Of a stretch of 64,000 nt of DNA, positions 22,166-34,614 are shown in pieces. The stretch is from Ceriagrion tenellum (taxonomy: Eukaryota; Arthropoda; Insecta; Odonata; Coenagrionidae). The notes beneath the pieces were generated by a model. That model was given only the letters and a program-made list of their open reading frames with translations. It did no database searches and had not been told where the DNA came from. Made by a program: the position numbers and the translations under genes. The stretch spans positions 5,477,001 through 5,541,000 of the forward strand of contig OY720644.1 of the NCBI GenBank assembly GCA_963169105.1, written 5' to 3'. Every line of letters begins with the position of its first letter. Within the stretch, counting starts at the first letter, position 1.

Positions 22166-23384
22166 ACAACTTATTTTAGATTTTATTATTCTGCTCCACC
22201 TTTACTCTAGTACCTCAATGTGACTCGATTTAATAAAAAGGAAATACTATTTTGCGGTCTTCGTCATAATGAACAACGTATTTGGAATAATTTACCAGCT
22301 TTACGACTCTTCTACCTCGAAAAGTCAATGCTTTTTATTTATTCTTTACATAAGTATCTCAAGAAGACATAAGAGAGAAGGTTTCGGTGAGTGAGGCACA
22401 GACTCGAAGAAATAGATATTCACCTGGGACATTGCAATGTTGTTAAAATCTACAGAAACAGTTCACATTCCACCATCTATGTTGTAACGGAAAGTCATTA
22501 AATGCCAAATGCTAGCTCAATTATCTATCATGCCATTAAAGACGTTTAATATGCCACATTTCTAAAATTAAATTCCTAGTATTCCCAAGCACGAAGTAAA
22601 AACATTCACAGCAAAAATGACTTAAATATTCATTCTCAGTTAATAAAAACATCTAAAAAGATAATAAAATAAAACTTAATCTTGTTATTTTGACTTGAAG
22701 CTCTTATTTATTTTTTTCCATTTTCCAGTTTTAATTACTTAAACCCCCATGAACATTCCATTACTTCGGGACGACGGAGAGCTCAGAATTTTTAAAGTAA
22801 GAAATGATGTGCTTAAGGTAACTATTAAAAGCTGGTCGTTACATATTTCGTGAGCACCCTCCATTACGTATTCAGAGGCCGTTCTATAAATTTACAACAC
22901 GCGGCCCATCCTTCACTGCCAAGCAAAGAACAAATTTACTTCCCTCCGTCCATCTCTTTCGTTCTACGGACATTCCCTTATATTTTACCATCCGTCTCAC
23001 GTTTGCGTCATCTTTTTATTTTTGTATCACGGTCGTTAATCGTTAAAAATCCCTATTTTGTTTTGTTACTCGTCTAGACCGTCTTCCCATTGAATACCAA
23101 GAGGTATGACTTCATTTGGCCGAATACACTTGAGGACCTCCTTATACATATTTCGTCATCATCACACCCTGAACGCATCACGATGTCGCGTATTTGCATC
23201 GCCTTCTCTAAATTTTTCCAATCTTCCTCTTTTGCCCTCTCTGTTTTTTTATCGCGCTTTGTAGCCTTTTCTCATTTCTCTCGGCCATATCGTTTTCATT
23301 CTCATACTCCGCGTTCATAGATTTATCAGCGTCAAAATACTATCGAACACACTATACCGGATTAAGATTCATCGTATTAATTAT
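22166..23384. other. anonymous AT-rich sequence
   Basis: Frames at 22850-23077 and 23090-23320 (+) are serine/phenylalanine-rich and unrecognised. Confidence 0.4.
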
Positions 23385-23915
23385 TATTATAATGTATTCT
23401 ACCGGTAAAGGTAGATTTTGCTGAATGCCAGAGAATCTCCTCCCGGTCTTTTACACATTCAGGGGCCTATCCTTCTCTAGTATATCCTTTTTCGCCTCTG
23501 CATAATATCTACCCTTCTTCAACCCGTCCATGAAACCTATTCTCTTTCTTCCTCTCCCCGCTTGACTAACATCCTTCCCTCTATCACACTCTTCAGCATC
23601 TTCCATCACCCTTTATTACATCCTTCAGCCATCTACCCTGCCTATCCCGGATTTCATTCAAAAGTTTCCTTTCCTCGCCCACCATCTCAAGCACTTCCTC
23701 GTCAGTCTTCCTTTCCGTCCACCTAATCTTCTCCATCCTTCTCCACAACCAAATCTCAAATGCCTGCAGCCTACTGTCGTCCTCCTTTCTCAGGGTTCAC
23801 GTGTCTTCCCCATACAACGCTACGCTCCACTCTGTTCTCCTCCGTGCCTTTGCTACTATGCCCGTTTTCCTCTAGCGTGGTACTTAAGTAATTAAACTGT
23901 TCTACTTACTCTGTC
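23385..23915 (-). mobile_element. RTE-clade LINE, 5'-truncated copy 2
   Basis: Nucleotide-level sister of 11064-11740. It shares the terminal ACCGGTAGAATACATTATAA in minus orientation, GATTCTCTGGCATTCAG, and the CTTCTCCATCCTTCTCC-bearing segment that is partly deleted in copy 1. A deletion removes the region corresponding to the KRLVKSLIWS block. No long frame survives. Confidence 0.8.
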
Positions 23916-24393
23916 GTATTAATATTCTTACATTTAAAATTACCACCATATACCCTCATTGTCGCCTGCTTGTAGGCCAAAAATAGGTACGAGGAGCCAC
24001 AAATGGAACCATGGGGGGATAGCTCAAACCTTGAGGTATTTTATATTCCAGAAACCTCAAAATGCTCAGAAAAATTACTGCTATGAACAATGGAGCAGTA
24101 CGCCCTTCATCTTTACTTATGTCACTTATGAGGGTACACTAATGAAAACATCGAAAAGCTTATTTGAATACATGTAGTCAAATTAAATGATCGTATTCAG
24201 CCATTTCATACCATAGACTAGCAAAACATATTCATGCTATTCGAACCGGGTAATTGCTATAAATTTAACGTTAATTTAACTTACCACGTTGCAGACTGTC
24301 TGAAACAGTGTTGTGGATTAAATCAAAGGAAATTGAGCTCTACGGCCTCTCTAGATAGATAAAAATAAAATTCTCCAATAGCCGTAAAAATGG
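23916..24393. other. anonymous sequence
   Basis: The frame at 23959-24177 (+) is unrecognised. The motif AGTGTTGTGGAT at about 24308 recurs at 24702 on the other side of the palindrome below. Confidence 0.4.
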
Positions 24394-24705
24394 CACCACT
24401 CGTCAAACATGTACCACAAAATTCACTTACTGTGTTGGTTTGCGGGAAAGGAGATTCCACAGCAGGGACCAACCACAGCCTCTCCACCAGAATACCCTCC
24501 TGTGATGGTTTACGGGAATGTTACTTCCTCGCCAGAGGAAGTAACATTCCCGTAAACCATCCTCTGGCGAGGAAGTAACATTCCCGTAAACCATCACAGG
24601 AGGGTATTCTGGTGGAGAGGCTGTGGTTGGTCCCTGCTGTGGAATCTCCTTTCCCGCAAACCAACACAGTAAGTGAATTTTGTGGTACATGTTTGACGAG
24701 TAGTG
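24394..24705. repeat. near-perfect palindrome with 145-bp arms
   Basis: 24394-24538 and 24561-24705 are reverse complements. The only mismatch I found is at 24397/24702. They are separated by 22 bp. The spacer is itself the complement of 24515-24536, so the centre can pair in two registers. Because of the symmetry the same peptide frame (HVPQNSLTVLVCGKGDSTAG) appears on both strands. It is not a gene. Confidence 0.95.
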
Positions 24706-24718
24706 TTGTGGATGTTAA

Positions 24719-25303
24719 AAGATTGACCAGGTTGATAGCATAAAATATTTGGGTATCACTATTGATAAATTTTTTAAATGGATAAACCACATAAATGAAC
24801 TTGCAAAAACTCTCAGATATTATGCGTGTAAATTGTACTTTATTCGTAATAAGTGTCCTCTACCATTCCAGAAAACTCTATACGAAGCCCTTGTGGGCTC
24901 TAGATTATGGTATGGACTGATTTCTTGGGGAGGATCCTATGACAATTCCTTTCTGCCAGTTGTGCTAATTCAGAAAATGATAATAAGAATCGTAACAAAA
25001 AGCAAAAAATATGAGCATACATATCCAATATTTGTTCGATTAAAACTTCTTCCAATAAAACACACGTTTGTATTTAAGGTTTTAAAAATATTTTATTTGA
25101 AGAGTGGCAACATGCCCGCGGTTACTGGAAGTGACCATGTATATAATTTAAGAAGGAAGGGAGTTGCACTGCCCACAAAGCCAAATCTCACCCTGTACAA
25201 GAGATCCTTTGTGTATTTAGGTCGTAAAATATTCAACTCTATACCGGAACAGATAAGAAATGTAGCGAATGTGAACAAATTTTTAAAGTTGCTAAAAGAA
25301 TGA
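24719..25303 (+). mobile_element. non-LTR retrotransposon RT C-terminal region
   Basis: One uninterrupted frame runs from 24719 to the stop at 25301-25303. It begins DQVDSIKYLGITID, the segment just after the RT palm. WINHINELAKTLRYYACKLY (thumb) follows, then LYEALVGSRLWYGLISWGG and LIQKMIIRIVTKS. It ends with SFVYLGRKIFNSIPEQIR and FLKLLKE. The palm with its catalytic aspartates is missing, so the copy is truncated. No ATG is needed, as this is the 3' part of a longer ORF2. A diverged relative lies at 61269-61740 (-) and a shorter one at 39785-40030 (+). It starts 14 bp after the palindrome. Confidence 0.85.
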
Positions 25304-26384
25304 ATATTGTCACACTCTACAATTGAAAACTAATTAGGCATGTAATGATTACCTTATACAAAAGCGCACGTATTGTTTTTTATGAAATAAATTGTAACAA
25401 ATTTTGTATTGATAGATTGTAATTTGTGCTTAACGTATTACTTCATATGATATTCTGTGCATTACACTGTCATTTTGGGTGTAATTGATATATATATAAA
25501 CAAATTTCTAAAGTTGTATTAAACCGTACATGCTGTCCTACGTAATCATTTGTAAGTATTATTTCAGTTTTAAATGAATATAATATACTTGCTCGATGTA
25601 TTATTATTGTTTAAATTGCATTCAATTTTTCATAATATGGGCAAAACTGATATAATTCTATTAATTGTTTTTATGCTTGGAAAATAGTGATTATTGAATA
25701 CCAGCGATGCTATTTATTTAAGGAAGGCAGTCTCCATACAGGTGACACCTTTGAGTCTGCCTAAAGCTCATATTATTTGTAAAAAAGTATGTATGAAACT
25801 GCGGAGTAAAATATATTACATATTATATATATATTGGAATAGCATTTGGCTTAAAGCCCATGTTCTTTGCTTCGATAGAATTTGAGGCTATTATCACCTA
25901 CATATTATCACGGAGAACAAAGGGAAATACTGCGTGCGGTCAGTGACAGAAGTGGGTAGTAGCTAAGATGAACAACCAGCTACTTGAAATATGTCGTCCA
26001 TTAAAATACTTCAAATTTGGCAATTTGAGTAAGTGGGTGGTTACTTAAAATTTGTGCAAGACTAAATCTGTTCAGATTTCTTTCATCATTATATTTATTC
26101 GCATATTCAATTGGTGCAAAAAAATGTTGCTAAAACTACGGAATTACTTTGCTTGTAATTAATAAGGAATATGCATTCTTAAACCATTGTATTTTCGGGC
26201 CCATATCAAATATATAGGGTCACCACCTCAAAGTTCGACATAGCTCACAAAACTCACATTATGAACGATACCAAGATGCGATCAATCGCTCTTTACAGTC
26301 GTAATGAAGCTAACGACCTTATTTGTCGACGAATATCGAATAAGCCTCGAACATTTGAGTCCCTATACGGAAATATCTAATTCT
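25304..26384. other. AT-rich sequence, partly LINE 3' UTR
   Basis: Sequence after the RT stop is AT-rich with several AATAAA-like motifs. Its first few hundred bases may be the LINE 3' UTR, but the end of the element could not be located. The frame at 25694-25885 is unrecognised. Confidence 0.35.
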
Positions 26385-26835
26385 CAAGGCAAGCAAAACA
26401 CAAAGGAAAGCAGCACGCCTGGTTAAAAACTGCAAAGAGCGAAAAGAAATAGTCAAACAACTACTGCGTAGAATAGTTGAGGGAGGCGTTAGATGACTCG
26501 GAAGTTACACTCTAGGCTTAGATGAAGTAAGGATGTTCTTATTTGAAAAATTCAGATCATGCAATTTTCAGTTTGACATAGGAGATATTATTTTGTCCCG
26601 ACGCCTTACCTTTACAGCTAAAGGAAGCGACAAATTGAAAGGTATTTCTCTTTCCATTTCACAGGTATACAAATCCCTTTCTTCCTCGCACCTTTAGCGG
26701 TTTTAACTCTATATACCGTCACACCAGCATTCCGTTACCATGAGTTTCTACTAGTCCTCATCCCCTCCTCTTCAAAGGCTGGACACCCACTGCCACATGC
26801 TTCTGCGGTGGATTAGAGGGTGGTATGTAGATATA
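26385..26835 (+). mobile_element. CR1/L2-group LINE, diverged copy with 3' end
   Basis: In pieces, TKESSTPG/KNCKER matches the IQRKAARLVKNCYER block of the other copies. RMFLFEKFRSCNFQFDIGDI matches LLEIFRTGVFQSDIENI. The end has the family 3' module in sense orientation: CACCCACTGCCACATGCTTC, then TGCGGTGGATT, then GGGTGGTATGTAGATATA. Several frameshifts. It is more diverged than the 48-kb copy. Confidence 0.65.
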
Positions 26836-27292
26836 ATTTATTCCCTTCCAAAAAAGAATGAAAAATTGGGTCACTTAACACATTCGCTTACACATTTCTC
26901 ACATTTTCATCTTCAAACTCTTCCACTCTTGCTTTACCCTCACAGCGTCTCCCTCGATTAATTCTCTCATTCTTCATGAGCATTCCCGTTTCTTCACTCT
27001 CCACTCTATTTCCGTCTGTATTATTGACCTCCCTTCCTCCATTTCTCACCACTCTACATACTCTCAAAAACCTTTCGCTAATTTACTCTTTCGTCCCCTA
27101 ATTCACTCCGCCACCCATTCTCCTCGCCGGATTGCAAGCAAAAACTCAAACCACACCCTCATTTCAAACTCAAATCCTCATTCCTTCACCATTTTATCCG
27201 GCAGATTCCGTTCCTTATTCCGCGCCTAGTTTCCATGTCTCTCCCTCGTTCGATTCGCTTCCATTTTCGGTGGAATTCCCGGCACGCATTTC

Positions 27293-27847
27293 AGGCAGTC
27301 CGAGCGAGATAGTTCCCTAGTCATTATAGAGGCCATATTCGCATTATAAGTTTTAACTTCACCATCTGTAGGACACATCAATTAAATATTGCATTATTAA
27401 TGGTGCAATAATATAGTTTTAATTTACACAAACGGTAAGTAATTAAATGAAAATATATAAATAAGTCTTTAACTAGACTCATTTTTTTCGCGCGGTGTGT
27501 TTGAAACTCCTTCAAAACGGAAGGTTTTTTGCGATGCCCAAGAACCTACTGCGGTGACCATATGATTAATATAAAAAATAGTTGAGAAAACAAAAACTAC
27601 ATGCTGCTAGTTTCTTTATGACATCTAAGTGCTTGAAATACCTCATTTTGTAAATAATGTCTCTCTGGAGTGTATGCACGTACCTTTTCCCATGTAAAAG
27701 GCCTGGTATATTTGGAAAATATCTCCGAAAGTAATGTGGTAAGGGGTAAAATGTTTGGTGTCATTGCATATGTGAGATGTTTTTCTTTAAAATGAGACCA
27801 AATTCATTGATTCTAGGTAAAGCACTATTTCCCTCATTTTACCTTAA
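27293..27847 (+). mobile_element. TTAA-type MITE, copy A
   Basis: It matches the near-complete copy at 57253-57814 from GCAGTCCGAGCGAGATAG to TTTTACCTTAA. Shared blocks include GCATTATTAATGGTGCAATA, GTTTGAAACTCCTTCAAAAC and CTCTCTGGAGTGTATGCACG. The left end has lost the TTAA. There is no coding capacity. Confidence 0.8.
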
Positions 27848-29968
27848 GCAAAGGAAAAGAGTTTGAATCCTCTTATCTGCATTCTCCACGTTACTTCATG
27901 AACTTCTCATTAAATCATGCCACTGGGCTGCATAAGCACTGTAAATTTAAGAATTACTTATATTTTCCATTAGAAGGTAAGCCTTGGTTTTTATGCTACG
28001 TGTTTTCATTCTATTCCCAGTGTTCTGAAAATTGTTATTTTAATTTTGCAATTGAAGGCCTTAATCAATACACATCATCATTTGATAGGAATGGGTAAGC
28101 TGTATTTGGTAAAATATTTAATAAAAATATACTGACGACAGTTACCGTAGAGTATAAGTTGAAAGGAGTGTACTTGTCCCTTTAACATGATTCTTCGTAC
28201 ATTTTACATGGACTATTTGCTCTTCATTTTGTAACTAAGACATTTTTCTATCGCTATTTTTAAGTGACAACCAAAACATTATTGTTATGGTATACACATT
28301 TGAAATCATAACTAAATATCTCAAACTTCCGAAGTACAGTTTTTAATTGCTGGTCGATGCGAGTGCTAAAATATGTACTTAATATTTTTTAATCAGTCTT
28401 TTAGACGGGTAAGGTACTGAACATGTTATTTTCCTGAGTTTAAAACTGAAGTTGCCTTTGGTTCCATTGAATCTGAGAGTTCCATTTGAATCATGAGTGA
28501 ATATAAAAGCATAAAATTTGGATGAAAATATTGTTCAAACACATTTCCATTCTCGGCAGTGGGCTGCAAATTCACTTCGCAAAGCAACTGTGAAGTTACT
28601 TTCCATTCGCTTCATACCACGTATACTAACGTGCTATTCAATTTAAAGCAGTTCGGAAGCAGAGATAAGGATCAAAATAATAACACAAGAAATCCAGTAA
28701 TCGTAGACGTGGTAGTTATTTCTGCGATGTTCTTCAGCACTGGCGTCAGACTTGGGTGGTAATAATGTTTTGATAGACATGACAAAATCATAAAAATTTC
28801 AGCAGAGGATATTGCGCTGATTCGTAAAATATTTTTAAAAGAACATACGACCGCAATATGTTCTTAATATCACAAAAGTCAATCTAGTTACGGCTGAAAA
28901 CCGGATTCTACCATGCTACTGGTTGGGGGCTTCCGACTGCTCATAGTAAGAGATCACCTTACAGCTGAATTGGCCAACCTCCCTCAAATCCACCAGCCAA
29001 CGACCGATAGAATTCCTCCCCACGATGCTCCAAAGACGTTCTATGAATGCTCTCTATATGAATGAGATTATCATTAAAAAGATTTTAAGATGTATATTGC
29101 TAGCTAATTCATATTATACAACGTTCACAAGTTTCACGTTCCGACACAAAGGAATTGCAGATGAAAAGACAGAACAGAAAGGATTTATGCAAGATTTAGC
29201 GCCAATGGTAAAGCAATTCAGAAAAAAAATTGTCTCCTTTCTATGGCAGCGTTGCCATATCTGCACCTGCAAAGCTAACCTATCCGAGGGGAATCATTGT
29301 AATAGCTCCAAATGGAGTAAATCACAGCGTACAAACTAATGACACTTTACTAACTGGATGAATATAATACCACGTAAGTTGTCCAACGGCGTTTCACAAG
29401 AGGTATACGGACCGATGAACAAGTATTCCGTATTGGAAATATTCGAGAAAATAGATAAAGCACACGTGGACCTTCAAGTTGCCGTCGTTCCGTATTCAGG
29501 GCGAAAAATTGTGCAATGAAAGTTTTTAGATTCAAATAAAATGCAATCGCCAAGAAAGGCGCTAATCGGAAAGTGAGACTTTAATCCTGATATAACATTC
29601 GTGTAGCATCACGCAATAAGAGTAGACCTCCCCCTCCCCGCAAGGGGGTGCGGTAAACTTTCATGGTGTCTCGTAAAATGAGCTAACACGTATCATTGGT
29701 GAGTGCAATCTCAAAATGGAGGAAAATGAATGCAAATGAATGAAAAATGTTGGACTCACTCTCCGCGGGGATGATTCCCAATCCAAAGCCGAGCCGTGGA
29801 GACAGTGAACAGCAAGAAGAGTCAAAAACACCTGTAAAAGAAATTAGAAATTCAATCAATACAGATCATGATATTCTGACCGAAAGATAGTGAGGGTTTC
29901 AACAAATGTATTGAACTAATATTGGGGCTCGGATGGGTATTGAACGAAACGATAAGCACAGATATCTA
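27848..29968. other. anonymous AT-rich sequence
   Basis: Frames at 27898-28098, 28559-28762 and 29025-29339 (+) are unrecognised. 28021-28095 has exon-like borders (see findings), but I do not call it. Confidence 0.35.
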
Positions 29969-31020
29969 CATCTACACCTACATAATGACACCCCCTACAT
30001 CTACATCTGACACCCCCTGCCGCAAGGGGTGTCAGGTCACCAGCCGTGTAAAGATGTAATTTTTTTGGAGATGAAATGGTGACATGAATTATAGAAGTGT
30101 ATTTAGTGACCTTACTTTTTATTGTGGTCGCTTATTGTTCGCGGAAATAAGCAGTTTTTGTACCCATCTGTTCGGCAGTGTATCACTCTTATTTTATCGC
30201 ATTTGTCAGACCTCGAGATGTAGTGAGGCGTCTTGGTAATATTCTCTGTGTCACTCTGAAACACACCAGTTCTGAATATCTCAAGCAGCCTAAACCTAGC
30301 GTGTATCCTCAAGTGTCTAGGGGCTTCCACCTTAATCCCTCTAAAAGTTGTGAGACACCATATGTACGCTCGTAGCAGTTTTTAACGAAGCGCGTTGCTT
30401 TCCTTTCTATTTAATTAACTGTTGTGGTTAAATCAATTTGACCATGTCCCAAATGCTCCCAGCGTTTTCGAGGTGTGGCCTAACCAGAGCGAAGTACCTT
30501 TTCAGTTTGAATTTTTCATCCGAGGACCTTCCTATTATACATTTAACAAAACCTAGTTTATTTAACGCTGTGCCAAATATGTTTTGTATGTGTAATCTCC
30601 ACGATATATCAGATGTTAAGGTAATTCCAAGATATTTTACTGTATCTGAAGATTTAATGTTTACTCCACCCACAGTATCGGTACGGCATTTTTGTGATAC
30701 TTTCGCAGGAAGTGGACTGTAGTGCATTTGCTGATATTTAATTCTAACTCCCATTCCTGGCATCACGAATGAACGTAGTTAAGGTCCGATGACAGAGCTT
30801 CAAAGTTCGCGTCTTCGTTCATTTCACGGTAGATAATTTATCGTCTGCAAATAATCTTAATTTATGTTAACTCTAGAACTTAGGACATTAATATAGATAA
30901 TGAATAATAGAGGGTCGATCACACTTCCCTGTGGAAATTTAGGATTTAGTAAGTCTTCATTTAATACGGCAGTAAACAATCCACGTATTATGAATTTAAG
31001 AATACAATCCATAATCGCGT
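29969..31020 (-). mobile_element. CR1/L2-group LINE with RT palm, 3'-complete
   Basis: On the minus strand, order from the right: FPQGSVIDPLLFIIYINVL at about 30940-30880 (RT block with PQGS) comes first. LRLFADDK follows at about 30830-30855, where the FADD catalytic box is intact. A one-base loss just after it breaks the frame. Next is GGVNIKSSDTVKYLGITLTS and SSDEKFKLKRYFALVRPHLE. After another shift comes RLLEIFRTGVFQSDTENI and CRTDGYKNCLFPRTISDHN. The 3' module near 29970-30060 is disturbed, with an extra partial copy of the TCTACATC/ACACCCCCT unit. The endonuclease and N-terminal RT are missing. Confidence 0.85.
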
Positions 31021-31529
31021 CAAAACGGCTATTACGCAGATAAGAATGAAAGTAATGAAGTGAAAATTTATCAATAAATCACCACCGATTTCAATTAAAC
31101 TTCTGAATTAGCAATTGAAGAATATTACCTGACCGATTAGCTGATAACCATTGGGAGTTTTGCGAAGGACATATTAATAAACATAGTATCGTCATAATTT
31201 GTGACATAACGGTTGCATTATCGTAGAATTAATTAATATACGGTAGAATTAACTGCGGTATTTTACCGCTTGGCTTTGCATATGGAACTGTTATGGCAGC
31301 CTTCTGAATTGTTAGGCTCGAGGGTAGTACGTGCGTTTATAGATGCATATTTACTTAAACTTGTCGATCAATCGCACTTTTGATTTTGAATGAAATGAAG
31401 TTTTTTTTAATCTCCGATGATTGTTATGATAAGTTGGGAGGAAAATAGTGCTCAGATTATGGCTCACGCTTCCGTTGGAGTATTTGCTCATTTTCCATGA
31501 AAATGTTTCGCTTATGAAGTATGAAATGC

Positions 31530-32195
31530 CATTGAAAAACTTACTTAGTCCATAGAGTACGAGAAAGAAGCTATTTTACACTTGTCAGGCCTCATTTAGA
31601 ATATTCCGCTAGTATATGGGATCCGTACGAGGAAGGTTTGCTAAAAGAATTAGAGCGTGTGCAAAGGTGATCCGCTAGGTTTGTTAAAGGCCGTTATGAT
31701 AATTGTATAAGTGTTACGAATTTAATAGAAGAACTAGGGTGGGAATTACTATCAGAACGCAGATTAAAATTTAGGTTAAACCTTTTAAGTAAATTCGAAA
31801 CCGATTTGTTCACAGATAACGTTAGATATATATTGAGAACCCCTGCGTATTATGCTAGGTTTGATCATATTAACAAGATTAGAGAGATAGATTGTCGTAC
31901 CGATAGATTTAAAATGTCATTTTTCCCGCGTACCATAAGAGAGAACAATAGGCAGCGTAGCAAAGGGATAGGTAGGTGAAATATAGTTCTGTAGTGCATG
32001 ATGCATGTAATAACAACCAATAAGCCCTTTCTTATTATGTAGATACTAACCATCTAGCTGCATGTGACCCTGTTATCTAGCATGTTTCCATTAAATATCC
32101 TAGTTGCATGTCAATAGTGCATGTTTGGAGATCTTCACCCCCTGCCACATCCCCTCGTGGTGGCTCGCAGGGTATCACGTAGACGTAGAAGGATC
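31530..32195 (+). mobile_element. CR1/L2-group LINE, single-stop RT C-terminus
   Basis: One frame from about 31550 reads SYFTLVRPHLEYSASIWDPY, LLKELERVQR, then an in-frame TGA near 31669. It continues SARFVKGRYDN, NLIEELGWELLSERRLKFRL, TPAYYARFDHINKIREIDC and FFPRTIRENN to a natural stop near 31978. The 3' module follows: CACCCCCTGCCACATCCCC, then GTGGTGGCTCGCAGGGTATC and ACGTAGACGTAG at about 32138-32190. Only one disabling change is visible in about 140 codons. It lies divergently from the minus copy at 29969-31020. Confidence 0.85.
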
Positions 32196-32984
32196 GGTTT
32201 TTTAAAATGGTGTTGATACTATAAGAGTCAATATATCATAACGATGAGTTAGCTCAGTGATATAATCGACCTTTTTTTGAATTCTAAACCACCACTATGC
32301 AGTCTTTGCGTAAAAAGAATGTAAGAACTTATATGTTCGATAATAATAGCAGAATCGTGTAACGAGTGCGGTGGATTTACGAATAACGCCCGACCGAAGC
32401 GACAAGCCGCCCATGTGGCACCGAAGCCAATTATCCCGCACGAGTTTTATGCACAATATTTTTATTATTAGTGAGCGAAAAATGATTATTATGAACGAGG
32501 AGCAATCTCGCAAATACGTCTCGCATGATAACGTCTCTGTTATTAAATATAGCGTCGCCTAGATACATCAAACTGAAGTCATGAGAGAAACAATCGAACG
32601 TGGCATTCTTCAAGAACGGACTCTCCCGAGCGTAATAAGAGTAGTGTGTGTAGGGTTAGCAATAAAGCACGCAGTGCCTAATTAACCATTTTGAATTAAA
32701 AGAGTTGTAAAACATTAAAAATCAGAGATCTAATAATACAGATCTTGTTAATCAAGATAAACATCAGAATTGTGACATAATTTACACTTTTTCCCCCATA
32801 TTGAACTTTGTAACTGCGATAGCTATGTAATTTCCAAAAGAACGTTCAAACAGCAACTATTAATTAATGAATCACATATCTGCCTCTACAAAAGCTCGCT
32901 AATTTCAAAAATAACTTCAAATATTTTATTCAGGTTAAAATGAGGATAGCCGTTTCCTTTGAGCTTCGGCGTGCCTTTTCCCTA
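32196..32984. other. anonymous sequence
   Basis: Overlapping short frames on both strands near 32295-32613 are unrecognised. Confidence 0.35.
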
Positions 32985-33861
32985 TAAGGTAGTTTGAGCG
33001 AAAAATCATTTTACTAAGAAATCGATGAATTTGGTCCCCTTTTAAATAAAAATATCTCACCATTCTAATGATACCAAAAATTCAACTCCTTTCCATATTA
33101 CTTTCGGAGATATTTGCCAAAATATAAAAGCCCTTTTACGTGAGAAATGGTACGTGTATGCACTCCAGGGAGACGTTATTTACAAAATGAGGTATTTCTA
33201 ACACTTAGATGTCGTAAAAAAATTAGCAGCGTGTAGTTTGTACGTTTTCTCAACTATATTTGAAAATAAATCATATTGTCACCGCAGTAGGTTCTTGGGT
33301 ATCACAAAAAACCTTCCGTTTTGAATGAGTTTCAAACGCAAGGCGCGAAAAAAAATGAGTCAGTTTAATGACTAATTTTGAATGGATTGGATTTTTAGGG
33401 AGGCGACCGACAGGTAAGGTCTTTTGCGCCATAGGGGATAGGTAAGGGAGGAAGGGTGGATGGAAACCCGGCGTCGGCATTAGCCTGCTCTTAACGAAAG
33501 GCGCCAAGGGAACCACAGTTTAACGTCTCATCCGACAGACGGAGTAATGTACTTGAAGTGCCCTCCACAAGACACTCAAGTAGGATTCGGGGTTTCCTCT
33601 GAAAAACATCCGCCTCTACAGGGATTTGAACCCTAGCCGTCCGTGTGGTAGGCGAGTACTCTAACCACCACCACACCAACCCGATCCCCCTAATTTTCAT
33701 ATTTTCCTTTGCTTTCAATTTCTGTCATTTAAAACTACACTATTGCACCATCAATAATGCAATATTTAATTCATGTGTCCTACAGATGGTGAAATCAAAA
33801 CATATAATTATATTATGGTCTCTATAATGACTAGGGAACTTTCTCGCTCGGACTGCCTTAA
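32985..33861 (-). mobile_element. TTAA-type MITE, copy B, split by a SINE
   Basis: The right end reads CGCTCGGACTGCCTTAA. The left end is TAAGGTAGTTTGAGCG, in which TTAA is reduced to ATAA. The body matches copy D in reverse orientation. It is interrupted by a family B SINE (33380-33689) flanked by CTAATTTT on each side. In detail it agrees best with 41298-41690. Confidence 0.85.
33380..33689 (-). mobile_element. tRNA-derived SINE, family B, nested in MITE
   Basis: The minus strand starts GGGATCGGGTTGGTGTGGTGG (shortened family start), then a box A-like GTTAGAG and box B AGGGTTCAAATCCC. A shared central block with CTGTCGGATGAGACGTTAAA follows, and the tail is CCTAAAAATCCAATCCATTC. Duplicated target CTAATTTT at 33372-33379 and 33690-33697 defines both ends. 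About 310 bp. Confidence 0.85.
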
Positions 33862-34614
33862 CGTATTTGGAGAGGTAGAAAAAATTTCTAAAAAGCCCAA
33901 ACACGTAATTTTTCCTTTCTCCACAAAACATCCGTTGTAGTGTTTATATCGAGTAATAAATATAGGCTCGGAATAAACAGTTCGGCAAAAAACGATCCCT
34001 ATTTGGAGAACCGTTTTCTTTCCGATGCCGTGCGATCGGAGAGTGCGTTAGGGGTCGGATGGAGGAATGGGGGGGGAGGGGCAGGGGGTGTGGTCGGCCT
34101 TCGTAACGAGCGATCATATCTATAGCGCTCGCAGGTGCGGAAAGTTAAGATTTTTATTCGTGATAACCCGAAGATGCGGATCTTTCCGGTGGAAGACCAT
34201 TGGCATGAGAATGCGAAAGAGGTGTGGTCGAGTAGGAAACGCTCCAGGGGGTCTATTCTGTATATCCTCGGAATTTCCGAGTCTCGACAATGACGAAATT
34301 TTGACGTCAGAGCCACGTAAAATTCAAAGGGTACCATTCGAAAGTCGAGATTTGTCGGGGAATTCGACGCCACATCCACGGATTTACCGAGGTTCGACTA
34401 CGTTGATTCCTTACTGAATAAGGCCTCAGATTCCACTCGTGTTCAATGAAGACAGCGGTTGAACGCAGTTCAACGTATGACGTCAGCGGAGGAATCCGTC
34501 GATTGGTGTTGCCGAAATGGAGTGTCTTCGTGAAAGGCTATTTGACTACTCTGTTTCTCAAACCATTTTCACTGAGTAGAAAGAAATATGAATAAGTAGT
34601 TTTAATAGTATACA
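33862..34614. other. anonymous sequence
   Basis: Two long overlapping antisense frames (33999-34379 minus, 34067-34417 plus) cover the same bases. Neither is recognised, and I call neither. Confidence 0.35.

Noticed and set aside
24390..24790. Frames of 62-89 aa on both strands sharing one peptide
   Set aside because: They are generated by the palindrome. The same sequence is read from both arms.
33999..34417. 126-aa minus and 116-aa plus frames
   Set aside because: They cover the same bases antisense to each other. Neither is recognisable.
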